Of a stretch of DNA of 64,000 bases, positions 34,862 to 42,656 are shown one piece after another. The position numbers were made by a program, and so were the translations under genes. Source of the stretch: JAHEJA01 sp965657215 (GTDB lineage: Bacteria; Pseudomonadota; Alphaproteobacteria; Rhodobacterales; Rhodobacteraceae). The stretch covers positions 1 to 64,000 of the forward strand of contig CBFHNR010000010.1 in assembly GCA_965657215.1 (NCBI GenBank). Reading direction: 5' to 3'. The notes beneath the pieces were generated by a model. That model had not been told where the DNA came from. It ran no database searches and saw only the letters and a program-made list of their open reading frames with translations. The first letter of the stretch is position 1, and the number at the start of each line of letters is the position of its first letter.

Positions 34862-35437
34862 ATGACACCTGAGGCAGTTTTGCAGTTTTGGTTAGACGAG
34901 GTTAATCCATCTGAATGGTATGCGCCGTCTGAGGGTTTGGATCAGAAAATCAAGGATCGGTTCGAAGGAACCCTCTCTGCGATTTGTGATGGCAAGCATG
35001 GCATGTGGCTGACTTATCCAAGCGGGGCCTTGGCCTATATTCTCGTAACGGATCAATTCTCACGTAACATGTATCGGGGGATAGATCGGGCATTTGCCAC
35101 TGATCGTCTTGCGCTTTCTGCAGCGAAGCAAGCCATCCAATATGGGTTTGACCTGCGCATCGATGCGCCCGCTCGACAATTTTTCTATATGCCTCTTATG
35201 CATTCTGAGAACCTAACAGATCAGGATCGCTGTGTGCGATTGATGCACGAACGTCTTCCTTTGGAGGATGAGAATAACCTCCTTCATGCCCGAGCGCATC
35301 GTGCGATTATTCGGCAATTTGGTCGATTTCCAACCCGTAACGCTGCTCTTAATCGCAAGACTTCCGAGCTTGAGGCGGCCTATGTTGATCAAGGTGGCTA
35401 TGGTATGACGCTTACGCAACTCGCAAAGGCGGGATAA
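34862..35437 (+). CDS. DUF924 family protein
   Basis: A 191-residue all-helical TPR-like DUF924 protein. Family blocks are AVLQFWLDEVNPSEWYAPS, ILVTDQFSRNMYRG, FFYMPLMHSENLTDQD and GRFPTRNAALNR. Function is not established. A good ribosome site (AAGGAG) precedes the ATG. It stands alone between the MFS gene and lpd. Confidence 0.88.
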   Translation: MTPEAVLQFWLDEVNPSEWYAPSEGLDQKIKDRFEGTLSAICDGKHGMWLTYPSGALAYILVTDQFSRNMYRGIDRAFATDRLALSAAKQAIQYGFDLRIDAPARQFFYMPLMHSENLTDQDRCVRLMHERLPLEDENNLLHARAHRAIIRQFGRFPTRNAALNRKTSELEAAYVDQGGYGMTLTQLAKAG

Positions 35438-35510
35438 ACATAGCTCGCTTGTTGATAGAGTTAAAAAAATAGTTTAACATTAAACGGAATTTGATTTCCG
35501 GAGTTAAGCT

Positions 35511-36905
35511 ATGTCGTCTAATGCCTTTGATGTTGTTGTGATCGGTGCTGGCCCAGGTGGGTATGTTGCCGCCATTCGTGCGTCGCAGTTGGGACTAAAT
35601 GTTGCAATCGTTGAGCGTGAGCATATGGGGGGCATTTGCCTGAACTGGGGATGTATTCCGACCAAAGCGCTCTTGCGTTCGTCTGAAGTGTTTCATCTGA
35701 TGCATCGTGCCAAAGAGTTTGGCCTTAGCGCAGACAAGATTGGCTACGATTTAGACGCTGTTGTTGCACGGTCCCGCGCTGTGTCAAAACAGTTAAACCA
35801 AGGCATCGGCCACTTAATGAAGAAAAACAAAGTGACGACCTTTATGGGCGAGGCGAGCATTCCGAGCAAAGGCAAAGTGTCTGTTAAGACCGACAAGGGC
35901 GTGGAAGAGTTGACCGCTAAAAACATCGTCTTGGCCACAGGCGCGCGTGCACGTGAATTGCCTGGATTAGAAGCTGATGGCGATTTGGTTTGGACCTACA
36001 AACATGCGCTCACGCCAAAACGCATGCCTAAAAAGCTTTTGGTGATCGGATCCGGCGCGATCGGCATCGAATTCGCAAGCTTTTACAATACGTTGGGCGC
36101 TGATACGACAGTTGTCGAAGTCATGGATCGCGTGCTTCCTGTTGAAGATGTCGAAATTTCAAAATTCGCAAAAAAGCAGTTTGAAAAGCAAGGCATGAAA
36201 ATTCGCGAAAAAACGATGGTCAAACAATTGGATCGTGGAAACGGAAAAGTTGTCGCTCATATCGAAGCCAACGGCAAAGTCACAACAGAAGAATTTGACA
36301 CCGTAATTTCGGCGGTTGGTATCGTTGGGAATGTGGAAAACCTAGGGCTTGAAGCTTTGGGCGTTAAGGTCGACCGCACCCATGTTGTGACGGATGAATA
36401 TTGTCGAACCGGGGTCGATGGCCTCTTTGCCATTGGCGATATTGCAGGCGCCCCATGGCTCGCTCATAAAGCCAGCCACGAAGGTGTTATGGTTGCTGAA
36501 CTCATCGCAGGTCAAAAACCACATCCAATCAAGCCAAATTCAATTGCGGGCTGTACCTATTGTCACCCTCAAGTCGCAAGCGTTGGCCTCACAGAAGAAA
36601 AGGCCAAAGAGGCGGGCTATAAGATCAAAGTCGGACGCTTCCCCTTTATCGGAAATGGCAAAGCCATTGCTCTTGGGGAACCAGAGGGGCTGGTCAAGAC
36701 GGTGTTTGACGAAAAGACCGGCGAACTGCTTGGAGCTCATATGGTGGGCGCAGAAGTCACTGAGATGATCCAAGGGTACGTTGTTGGTCGTCAGTTGGAA
36801 ACAACTGAAGAAGACCTGATGCAAACAGTATTCCCACATCCCACATTGTCTGAGATGATGCATGAAAGCGTTCTTGACGCCTATGGTCGCGCAATCCACA
36901 TGTAA
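35511..36905 (+). CDS. lpdA: dihydrolipoyl dehydrogenase
   Basis: E3 subunit that reoxidises dihydrolipoamide in the 2-oxoacid dehydrogenase complexes and glycine cleavage. The 464-residue flavoprotein has GAGPGGYVAAIRA, the redox disulfide GGICLNWGCIPTKALL, the second Rossmann motif GSGAIGIEFASFY, and the active-site HPTLSEMMHE. The body is typical of the Rhodobacterales pyruvate dehydrogenase E3, but E1 and E2 genes are not adjacent. Strong terminator downstream. Confidence 0.96.
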   Translation: MSSNAFDVVVIGAGPGGYVAAIRASQLGLNVAIVEREHMGGICLNWGCIPTKALLRSSEVFHLMHRAKEFGLSADKIGYDLDAVVARSRAVSKQLNQGIGHLMKKNKVTTFMGEASIPSKGKVSVKTDKGVEELTAKNIVLATGARARELPGLEADGDLVWTYKHALTPKRMPKKLLVIGSGAIGIEFASFYNTLGADTTVVEVMDRVLPVEDVEISKFAKKQFEKQGMKIREKTMVKQLDRGNGKVVAHIEANGKVTTEEFDTVISAVGIVGNVENLGLEALGVKVDRTHVVTDEYCRTGVDGLFAIGDIAGAPWLAHKASHEGVMVAELIAGQKPHPIKPNSIAGCTYCHPQVASVGLTEEKAKEAGYKIKVGRFPFIGNGKAIALGEPEGLVKTVFDEKTGELLGAHMVGAEVTEMIQGYVVGRQLETTEEDLMQTVFPHPTLSEMMHESVLDAYGRAIHM

Positions 36906-36915
36906 CCTAAAGGAA

Positions 36916-36945
36916 TGCGGCCCAAGGGCCGCATACTCTATTTTT
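36916..36945 (+). terminator. terminator of lpdA
   Basis: TGCGGCCC (36916-36923), AA, GGGCCGCA (36926-36933), then a T-rich tract ending at 36945. It lies 10 nt after the lpdA stop. Confidence 0.8.
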
Positions 36946-36948
36946 GAG

Positions 36949-37094
36949 TGCCTTCGGCGAGGATATTTTTCAGACAAAAAATGAAAAACCCTCTGCTACG
37001 TAAGTAACAGAGGGCCATTTCTTGTCACGGTCATCGGCGTCCCCGCCTGTACCGTAATCAGAGTATCATCAGTTTTCTTTAAAAATAAGTTAAC
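36949..37094 (+). repeat. composite intergenic element, copy 1 (candidate structured RNA)
   Basis: In order: the dispersed box TGCCTTCGGCGAGGATATTT (36949-36968), an A-rich purine stretch, a 7-bp hairpin CCCTCTG/CAGAGGG (36989-36995 and 37008-37014), a 28-nt block (37027-37054) starting ACGGTCATCGG and ending GCCTGTACCG, and GTTAAC (37089-37094). Copy 2 is at 47117-47265: the 28-nt block is identical, while the preceding hairpin has different but still complementary arms. The block can itself fold (ACGGT with ACCGT, GGCG with CGCC). No reading frame is evident. Function unknown. Confidence 0.65.
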
Positions 37095-37100
37095 ATTTTT

Positions 37101-37157
37101 TGTCGGAAAATATCCTGGGGGAATTGGCTGAAGGCCAAGGGGGCAAAGCCCCCAAGG
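37101..37157 (-). repeat. dispersed intergenic element, divergent copy, with GC hairpin
   Basis: Read on the minus strand: a stem GGGGGC-TTT-GCCCCC (37139-37153) flanked by CTTGG, then CCCCCAGGATATTTTCC (37105-37121), a divergent form of the GAGGATATTT box. It lies directly downstream of the methyltransferase gene that ends at 37166 and may act as its terminator. Confidence 0.5.
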
Positions 37158-37165
37158 TGATTTTC

Positions 37166-38221
37166 TTACCCGCGGCGACGGCCACCGCGACGACCGCCGC
37201 GTCCACCGACTTCACCACCTGATCCTGCTGGTTTGTTGAAGTGGATCCATGCACCGCCATGTGGGTCATTGTCTGTCAACAAATTGGCTGCGCGGATGGC
37301 TTCCATTTCTTTGCCGGGACGTGGCTTTGTTGAACCGAGTCCAAACATTGTGACAAAAGCCTCATCTTCCATGTCAGCAGGTAGGATAATTCCTGCGGCT
37401 TCAACTTCGGCCTTTTTCGCAGCAATTTTTGTTTGGCTGATTGGGAGGGCGACTGGGTTCATAATTGCAGAGGTCATGCCTGCACCCATTGCCATTGGCA
37501 AAAACGCATTGTTGATACCATGTCGGTTTGGAAGGCCGAATGAAATATTCGACGCGCCGCAAGTGGTATTTACGCCCAATTCTTCGCGCAAACGGCGCAC
37601 CAATGTGAAAACTTGTTTTCCAGCTGTCGACATTGCGCCAATCGGCATAACGAGGGGGTCAACGACGATGTCATGCGCTGGAATTCCGAAATCTGCTGCG
37701 CGTTCAACGATTTTCTTTGCGACGGCAAAGCGGACATCGGGGTCCTCAGAGATACCTGTGTCATCGTTAGAGATAGCAACAACAGGGACATTGTATTTCG
37801 CAACGAGCGGGAGGACAAATTCCAAACGCTCTTCTTCCCCAGTAACCGAATTCAGCAAGGGGCGACCTTCGGCCGTTTGAAGACCCATTTCCAATGCTTC
37901 GGGAACCGAGCTATCTATGCACAAAGGCACATCTGTTAGGCCTTGAACCAATTCAATGATTTTCTTCATCAAGGGTGGTTCAGTTTCATTTGGGTTTGGG
38001 TTGGAATTATAGACAACTCCTGCGTTGATATCCAAGATATCTGCACCCGCCAAAACTTGGGCGAGGGCGTCTTTTTCGACTGTGGAAAAATCCCCTGCTT
38101 CGAGTTCGGCAGCAAGCTTTTTGCGGCCTGTTGGGTTGATCCGTTCCCCAATGACGCAAAAGGGTTCGTCAAAGCCAAGGACGGCGGTTTTTGTTTTTGA
38201 TTCAACAACTGTACGTGTCAT
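37166..38221 (-). CDS. pterin-binding methyltetrahydrofolate:corrinoid methyltransferase
   Basis: A 351-residue TIM-barrel protein of the DHPS-like pterin-binding family, as in the folate domain of MetH and in MtvA/CmuB-type enzymes. Landmarks are VIGERINPTGRKKL at residues 23-36, ADILDINAGVV near 60, PLCIDSS near 99, and the DPLVMPIGA and TCGASNISFGLPNRHGIN blocks. The last 17 residues are a Gly/Arg tail (GGRGGRRGGRRRG) absent from the core family. It should transfer methyl between tetrahydrofolate and a corrinoid protein. Last gene of a three-gene operon with a MetF-like reductase 9 nt upstream; no corrinoid protein gene is nearby. Confidence 0.85.
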   Translation of the reverse strand: MTRTVVESKTKTAVLGFDEPFCVIGERINPTGRKKLAAELEAGDFSTVEKDALAQVLAGADILDINAGVVYNSNPNPNETEPPLMKKIIELVQGLTDVPLCIDSSVPEALEMGLQTAEGRPLLNSVTGEEERLEFVLPLVAKYNVPVVAISNDDTGISEDPDVRFAVAKKIVERAADFGIPAHDIVVDPLVMPIGAMSTAGKQVFTLVRRLREELGVNTTCGASNISFGLPNRHGINNAFLPMAMGAGMTSAIMNPVALPISQTKIAAKKAEVEAAGIILPADMEDEAFVTMFGLGSTKPRPGKEMEAIRAANLLTDNDPHGGAWIHFNKPAGSGGEVGGRGGRRGGRRRG

Positions 38222-38230
38222 GAGGGGTCC

Positions 38231-39154
38231 TTAAGATGCGTTTGCAGGGACGGCGGAGCTGCCGCCATGTTCTATGGCCCAATTTGCATTGGTTTTGATG
38301 CCACCAAGTGGAAAGAAGTGCACATTGGTAATGTTAAACTCAGGGTTTGCAGCTTTATATGCGGCGAGCTCACTCAGGACCTCGGTCGGCTCATAGGGCA
38401 GCAAGAGCTTGGTCACGTCCATCGCGCGTTTTTGCAGAACCTTTAATGATGGGCCAACGCCACAGGCAATCGCGAATTTAATCAAGGTTTGCAATTTCGC
38501 AGGACCAGCAATGCCAATGTGAATTGGAATATCAATGCCAGAGTCTTTGACTGAATTGGCCCATTCGATGATTGGTTTGGCTTCAAATGCGAATTGTGTG
38601 GCAAGGGCCATTTGCGCATCTGTGCGTTTGGAAAATTCTTGTTTCCAAGACAGGGCCTCGTTCACGTTGCGCATGGATCCATCGGGGTCGATGTCTTTGT
38701 TGCCTTCTGGGTGGCCTGCGACATGGAGGTGTGTGAAGCCCGCTTTGTCAAAGAGACCCGTTTCCATGAGCTGCATTGAGGAATGAAAATCGCCGTGGGG
38801 TTTGTCAACGCCGCCTGCCAAAAGGAGGGCTTGAGTGACGCCTGCTTCGCCTTGGTACTGGGCGATCCAGTTTTCTAATGTGGCCGTGTCCTTGATGATG
38901 CGCGCGGGAAAATGAGGCATGACAGCATAGCCATCCTCAGACAACCGTTTGGCGGTTTTGACCATATCTTCAATAGGCGTGCCTTCGATATGGGCGATGT
39001 AAACCCGTGTGCCAGCTGGCAAGAGATCGCGAAAGTTTTCCACCTTTTCAGCGGTGCGCGGCATGACTTCGATCGAGTAATCCTGAAGAAATGCTTCCAT
39101 TTCTGGGTTTGTGCTCGATGCTTCGTCTTTCTTTTTAAAGTTAAACAGCGCCAT
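38231..39154 (-). CDS. methylenetetrahydrofolate reductase family protein (catabolic cluster type)
   Basis: A 307-residue MetF-like TIM barrel: SIEVMPRTAEKVENF at the start (the SxExxP motif), RVYIAHIEGTP, ALLLAGGVDKPHG, THLHVAGHPEGN, and AKPIIEWANSV with the C-terminal IPIHIGIAGPA. It is diverged from biosynthetic MetF and is the form seen with methyl-corrinoid genes, where it would run CH3-THF to methylene-THF. I use the ATG at 39152-39154, with GGAGG 6 nt before, not an ATG seven codons upstream. Middle gene of the operon. Confidence 0.85.
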   Translation of the reverse strand: MALFNFKKKDEASSTNPEMEAFLQDYSIEVMPRTAEKVENFRDLLPAGTRVYIAHIEGTPIEDMVKTAKRLSEDGYAVMPHFPARIIKDTATLENWIAQYQGEAGVTQALLLAGGVDKPHGDFHSSMQLMETGLFDKAGFTHLHVAGHPEGNKDIDPDGSMRNVNEALSWKQEFSKRTDAQMALATQFAFEAKPIIEWANSVKDSGIDIPIHIGIAGPAKLQTLIKFAIACGVGPSLKVLQKRAMDVTKLLLPYEPTEVLSELAAYKAANPEFNITNVHFFPLGGIKTNANWAIEHGGSSAVPANAS

Positions 39155-39180
39155 TATGGCCTCCCTCACGTTCAACAGGC

Positions 39181-39477
39181 TTACGCCCAGCCATCATTTG
39201 CGATCAAAGCTTTGATGCGCTCTTGGTCATATTCCGTTTCCAACCGCATCGCTTCGCTTTCTGCGATCTCGGCTGGATCCCCCTCTACTGTATAAGGATC
39301 AGCTTTGCGCCACTCAGAGAGATAGTCATCTGTGCCTTCTAGTCCGCCTTTCATGGCCGCGCGATCGATCGCTTGTTCAAAGCGTTCGGCAAGCTGTTTT
39401 TTCGCGCCACGGCGTCCTTTGCCGACGATAACTTGGGCGGGAATGTCGCGCCAGAATACGATGGTCACATCGGGCAT
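39181..39477 (-). CDS. virulence-factor-domain protein of the one-carbon cluster
   Basis: A 98-residue protein of the family named Virulence_fact in Pfam: VTIVFWRDIPAQVIVGKGRRGAKKQLAERFEQAIDRAAM. The name is historical; in marine alphaproteobacteria it is a regular neighbour of the MetF-like and pterin-binding methyltransferase genes and of MttB homologues, so a role in quaternary-amine demethylation is likely. Biochemical role unknown. First gene of the operon; AAGGA precedes the ATG, and palindromic operator-like sites lie 50-75 nt upstream. Confidence 0.75.
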   Translation of the reverse strand: MPDVTIVFWRDIPAQVIVGKGRRGAKKQLAERFEQAIDRAAMKGGLEGTDDYLSEWRKADPYTVEGDPAEIAESEAMRLETEYDQERIKALIANDGWA

Positions 39478-39526
39478 GATGGTGATTCCTTATCTTGTGT
39501 TTGCTCTGTCTAAATCAGCTCATTCG

Positions 39527-39549
39527 CGACACAGTGTCGAATTTCGACA
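39527..39549 (-). promoter_or_regulatory. overlapping palindromes upstream of the one-carbon operon
   Basis: CGACAC-A-GTGTCG (39527-39539) overlaps TGTCGAA-T-TTCGACA (39535-39549), a perfect 15-bp palindrome. A further half-like TGTCGAAATTTGCA is at 39617-39630. They lie 50-150 nt upstream of the minus-strand operon and before ppx, consistent with an operator for a dimeric regulator. The rest of the 260-nt gap (39478-39737) shows no gene. Confidence 0.45.
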
Positions 39550-39737
39550 ACAAACGCCACTTGTGCGACTTTCTGTCTTGTAATCGTCCTTTCAATTCAT
39601 CGCCACCGTTGTGCGCTGTCGAAATTTGCATAATGACTATGAATCCGTGTTTTTGTGAAATCAGATGGATCGGCTCTTGCGCAGACATCGGGCAGGGCTT
39701 ATCCTAAGATTAACTTTAAGCATCGGAGGGCGTAGAT

Positions 39738-40850
39738 ATGGCGCCCAAGCGTCCCAAAGGTGCGGGCGCATTCCCGAAACCGGTTGAGAGCCCCGCGCCC
39801 AAACCGCCCAATCCAACAGAGCTTTATGCCGCTTTGGATCTGGGTACAAATAGCTGCCGTATGTTGATTGCCCAACCAAAGGGCAGTCAATTTCACGTGG
39901 TCGACAGCTTTTCCAAATCCGTCCAATTAGGGGCAGGGTTGGAAAAGACTGGCAAGCTAAATCGTGGATCTATGATCCGTACGATCCAAGCTTTGCGAGT
40001 ATGTCAACAAAAGCTCAAAAAGCACAAGGTCAAGCGCATGCGTTTGGTGGCGACAGAAGCCTGTCGTCGCGCGAAAAATGCCAGCGACTTTATTCGGCAA
40101 GTCCGTCGGGAGACGGGTCTGAAATTGGATATTATCCTCCCCGAAGAAGAAGCGCGTTTGGCGGTGATTTCCTGTGCGCCTTTGGTGAGCACGAAAACAG
40201 AGCAATTGTTGGTTGTTGATATCGGGGGTGGCTCAACAGAATTGGTCTGGCTTGATCTCACCTCCGTTCCACCACGGGAAAGACCGCGCTCGATCATGCG
40301 GCTTCATGCGGGGTTTCACCCAAGCGAAAGCCCGTTTCCTGCGGCAAAGGTCGTGGATTGGATTTCGGTGCCTTTGGGGGTTGCCACACTGCGCGATCAG
40401 TTCAACGATGTGGATGATGACGCCGCGCGATATGCCTTGATGAGCTGGTTCTTTGAAGAAAACCTTGCTGATTTTGCACCCTATCGCGATGAACAAGCGC
40501 GCGAAGGGTTTCAAATCATTGGGACATCGGGAACGGTGACAACAGTTGCGGCAAGCCATCTTGGGCTCAAGCGCTATGATCGCACCAAGGTTGATGGGTT
40601 GCGCATGTCGTCAAATCAAATTGAAACCGTTATTCAAAGCTATCTTGAGCTTGGCCCAGCAGGGCGGCGGCGCGATCCAAGGATTGGCAATGATCGTCAG
40701 GCCTTGATCATGTCGGGCTCTGCGATTTTGCAGGCCCTATTGCGCAGCTGGCCCACGGATCGTTTATCTGTCGCGGATCGGGGTTTGCGAGAAGGCTTGC
40801 TATATGCACAAATGAGCGCCGATGGCGTATTAGAGGATGTTCCGTACTAA
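39738..40850 (+). CDS. ppx: exopolyphosphatase / Ppx-GppA family
   Basis: Hydrolyses polyphosphate or pppGpp. The 370-residue ASKHA-fold protein shows AALDLGTNSCRMLIA, EACRRAKNASDF, the Walker-B-like DIGGGSTELVW and GTSGTVTTVAA. It has only the two core domains, without the C-terminal HD domain of long Ppx. A 30-residue Lys/Pro-rich N terminus is extra. GGAGG precedes the ATG. rlmE follows with a TAATG overlap, so the two are one transcript. Confidence 0.92.
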   Translation: MAPKRPKGAGAFPKPVESPAPKPPNPTELYAALDLGTNSCRMLIAQPKGSQFHVVDSFSKSVQLGAGLEKTGKLNRGSMIRTIQALRVCQQKLKKHKVKRMRLVATEACRRAKNASDFIRQVRRETGLKLDIILPEEEARLAVISCAPLVSTKTEQLLVVDIGGGSTELVWLDLTSVPPRERPRSIMRLHAGFHPSESPFPAAKVVDWISVPLGVATLRDQFNDVDDDAARYALMSWFFEENLADFAPYRDEQAREGFQIIGTSGTVTTVAASHLGLKRYDRTKVDGLRMSSNQIETVIQSYLELGPAGRRRDPRIGNDRQALIMSGSAILQALLRSWPTDRLSVADRGLREGLLYAQMSADGVLEDVPY

Positions 40851-41581
40851 TGGATGAGAAACCGACACAACGCAGTGCTCGCAAGAAAAATACCTCTGGT
40901 CGAGGGCAACGTGATCTTAAGGTGAATGTTAAAAAGGCACGCGGGAAAACTGTGTCCCAAGTGCGCTGGTTGCAGCGTCAATTGAATGACCCTTATGTGA
41001 AGCGCGCTAAGGATGAAGGCTATCGGGGCCGCGCGGCGTTTAAGATCCTGGAATTGGATGACAAGTACCGGTTTCTGGTGCCGGGTGCGCGCGTTGTGGA
41101 TTTGGGCTGTGCCCCCGGTGGGTGGTGTCAAGTTGCGGTGAAGCGCGTGAATGCCCTTGGTGAGAAAAAGAACAAAGAGATTGGCTCTGTTCTCGGCATT
41201 GACTTGCAAGAGGTGGAAACCATCGCAGGGGCCGAGATTTATCAATTGGATTTCATGGCTGATGATGCGGATCATCAGGTGAAAGAATGGCTTGGCGGAA
41301 CGGCGCATGTTGTGATGTCGGATATGGCGGCGTCCTCTTCTGGGCACAAGCAAACCGATCACTTGCGCATTATCGCGCTCTGTGAAGCGGCGGCCTATTT
41401 CGCCTTTGACGTTTTGGAAGAGGGCGGCACCTTTGTCGCCAAGGTTCTCGCAGGTGGGGCAGAAGGCGAATTGCAAAAGCTGTTGAAGCAGCGGTTCAAA
41501 ACAGTTTCCAACGTTAAACCGCCCTCAAGCCGTGCGGATAGTTCTGAAAAATTTGTCATTGCGCGTGGGTTCAAAGGGTAA
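40850..41581 (+). CDS. rlmE: 23S rRNA (uridine-2552 2'-O) methyltransferase
   Basis: FtsJ/RrmJ-type SAM methyltransferase acting on the large subunit A-loop. The SAM motif VDLGCAPGGWCQVAV and the K-D-K-E catalytic residues (K in GYRGRAAFKILELD, D in MSDMAASSSGHKQTDH, K in FVAKVLAGGAE) are visible. The basic N terminus (RSARKKNTSGRGQRDLKVNVKKARGK) fits RNA binding. The ATG overlaps the ppx stop by 1 nt. A terminator follows. Confidence 0.95.
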   Translation: MDEKPTQRSARKKNTSGRGQRDLKVNVKKARGKTVSQVRWLQRQLNDPYVKRAKDEGYRGRAAFKILELDDKYRFLVPGARVVDLGCAPGGWCQVAVKRVNALGEKKNKEIGSVLGIDLQEVETIAGAEIYQLDFMADDADHQVKEWLGGTAHVVMSDMAASSSGHKQTDHLRIIALCEAAAYFAFDVLEEGGTFVAKVLAGGAEGELQKLLKQRFKTVSNVKPPSSRADSSEKFVIARGFKG

Positions 41582-41617
41582 ACGGCCCTTTGGGCCGTGC
41601 CTGCGGCGCGAGTATTT
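41582..41617 (+). terminator. terminator of ppx-rlmE plus dispersed box copy b
   Basis: ACGGCCC (41582-41588) and GGGCCGT (41592-41598) with a 3-nt loop, directly joined to a copy of the dispersed box, here TGCCTGCGGCGCGAGTATTT (41598-41617), which supplies the T-rich part. The box is followed by CAAAGATGAAG. Confidence 0.65.
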
Positions 41618-41632
41618 TTGCAAAGATGAAGT

Positions 41633-42577
41633 CTAGGGGCGCATGGCCGTGGGCGATTTGCCAAAGCGGACCTTGTAAGCACGTGTTAAGGCGGCGGGGC
41701 TGTCATAGCCGCATCTGAGCGAAATTTCATAGATATTTAGCGCTGTGGTTTCCACCAAATGGCGCGCATGGCTCAAGCGGATGTGACGGTAGACCTGTCC
41801 TGGGCTTGTTCCCATGGCTATTTGAAACCGACGTGCGAGCGTTTTTGGAGGGCAAGCGATATGGTGGCTTATCTCGGTTAGAGTGAGCGGCGTTTCAATA
41901 TTTTCATGCATAAGCGCAATGGCACGCTGAACGGAGGTTGGTTTCACGGGATTATAGCGACGCGGTGTTGGCGCTTGGGGGTCATCTTTTAAAAATAATG
42001 TATCCACATCTAGGGCAATAGCCTCGCCCAAATGCGTGCGGATCACGTCCCGCGCGAGATCAAAGGCAGACATCGCTCCAGCGCATGTGACGCGATTGCC
42101 ATCCCACACAACCCTTTGGCGCAGCACGTCTGAGGAGACAAAGCGTTCGGTGAAATCTTGCAAAACATCCCAATGCACAGTGGCGCGCCGGCCTTTTAAT
42201 AGGTCTGCAGCTGCCATGAGCCATGGACCCGTATCAAGCCCAACAACCGTTTTCGCGCGTCGGGCTGTGTGTTGCAGGGCTTGTCTGGTTTTCGCGCTGT
42301 CATGGGTTCGATAGTCATAGCTTGCTAAGATAAAGAGATAATCGCAGGCCGGCACATCGCCAATGGACCCATGCGGCATGACGGGTAGATTGGATGAGCT
42401 ATGCACAGGCGCGCCATCAATCGTAAAGAATTGCCAATCAAAGGCTGGGGCTTGCAAGAATCCATTGGTCGCCCGCATGGGTTCGAGGCAATTCGCCAAA
42501 CAGAGGTTTGAGAATTTATCAAAGAGCAAGAACGCGATTTTTAGCGGTGCTGAATGAGAGATTGACCATTTATGCAT
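41633..42577 (-). CDS. cdhR: GlxA/AraC-family regulator, CdhR-like
   Basis: A 314-residue transcription factor with an N-terminal DJ-1/PfpI amidotransferase-like sensor domain (PLKIAFLLFDKFSNLCLANCLEPMR; VVGLDTGPWLMAAADLL) and a C-terminal AraC domain with two helix-turn-helices (LTLTEISHHIACPPKTLARRF; IYEISLRCGYDSPAALTRAY). This layout is that of CdhR, GbdR and related activators of carnitine and betaine genes. It is divergent from the dehydrocarnitine-cleavage gene with 79 nt between, so it probably controls the locus. The symbol rests on context. Confidence 0.8.
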   Translation of the reverse strand: MHKWSISHSAPLKIAFLLFDKFSNLCLANCLEPMRATNGFLQAPAFDWQFFTIDGAPVHSSSNLPVMPHGSIGDVPACDYLFILASYDYRTHDSAKTRQALQHTARRAKTVVGLDTGPWLMAAADLLKGRRATVHWDVLQDFTERFVSSDVLRQRVVWDGNRVTCAGAMSAFDLARDVIRTHLGEAIALDVDTLFLKDDPQAPTPRRYNPVKPTSVQRAIALMHENIETPLTLTEISHHIACPPKTLARRFQIAMGTSPGQVYRHIRLSHARHLVETTALNIYEISLRCGYDSPAALTRAYKVRFGKSPTAMRP

Positions 42578-42656
42578 AGTAAATGACCGTTACTGCATTC
42601 TTTGGCGGCTGTCGATGCGAAAGAGTGAGACAAACGTGTTGAAACAGGAGAGCAAG

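Noticed and set aside
35461..35485. Cluster of TTAA motifs before lpdA as CtrA boxes
   Set aside because: Spacings are 13 and 6 nt; none has the 11-nt period. Probably AT-rich promoter DNA.
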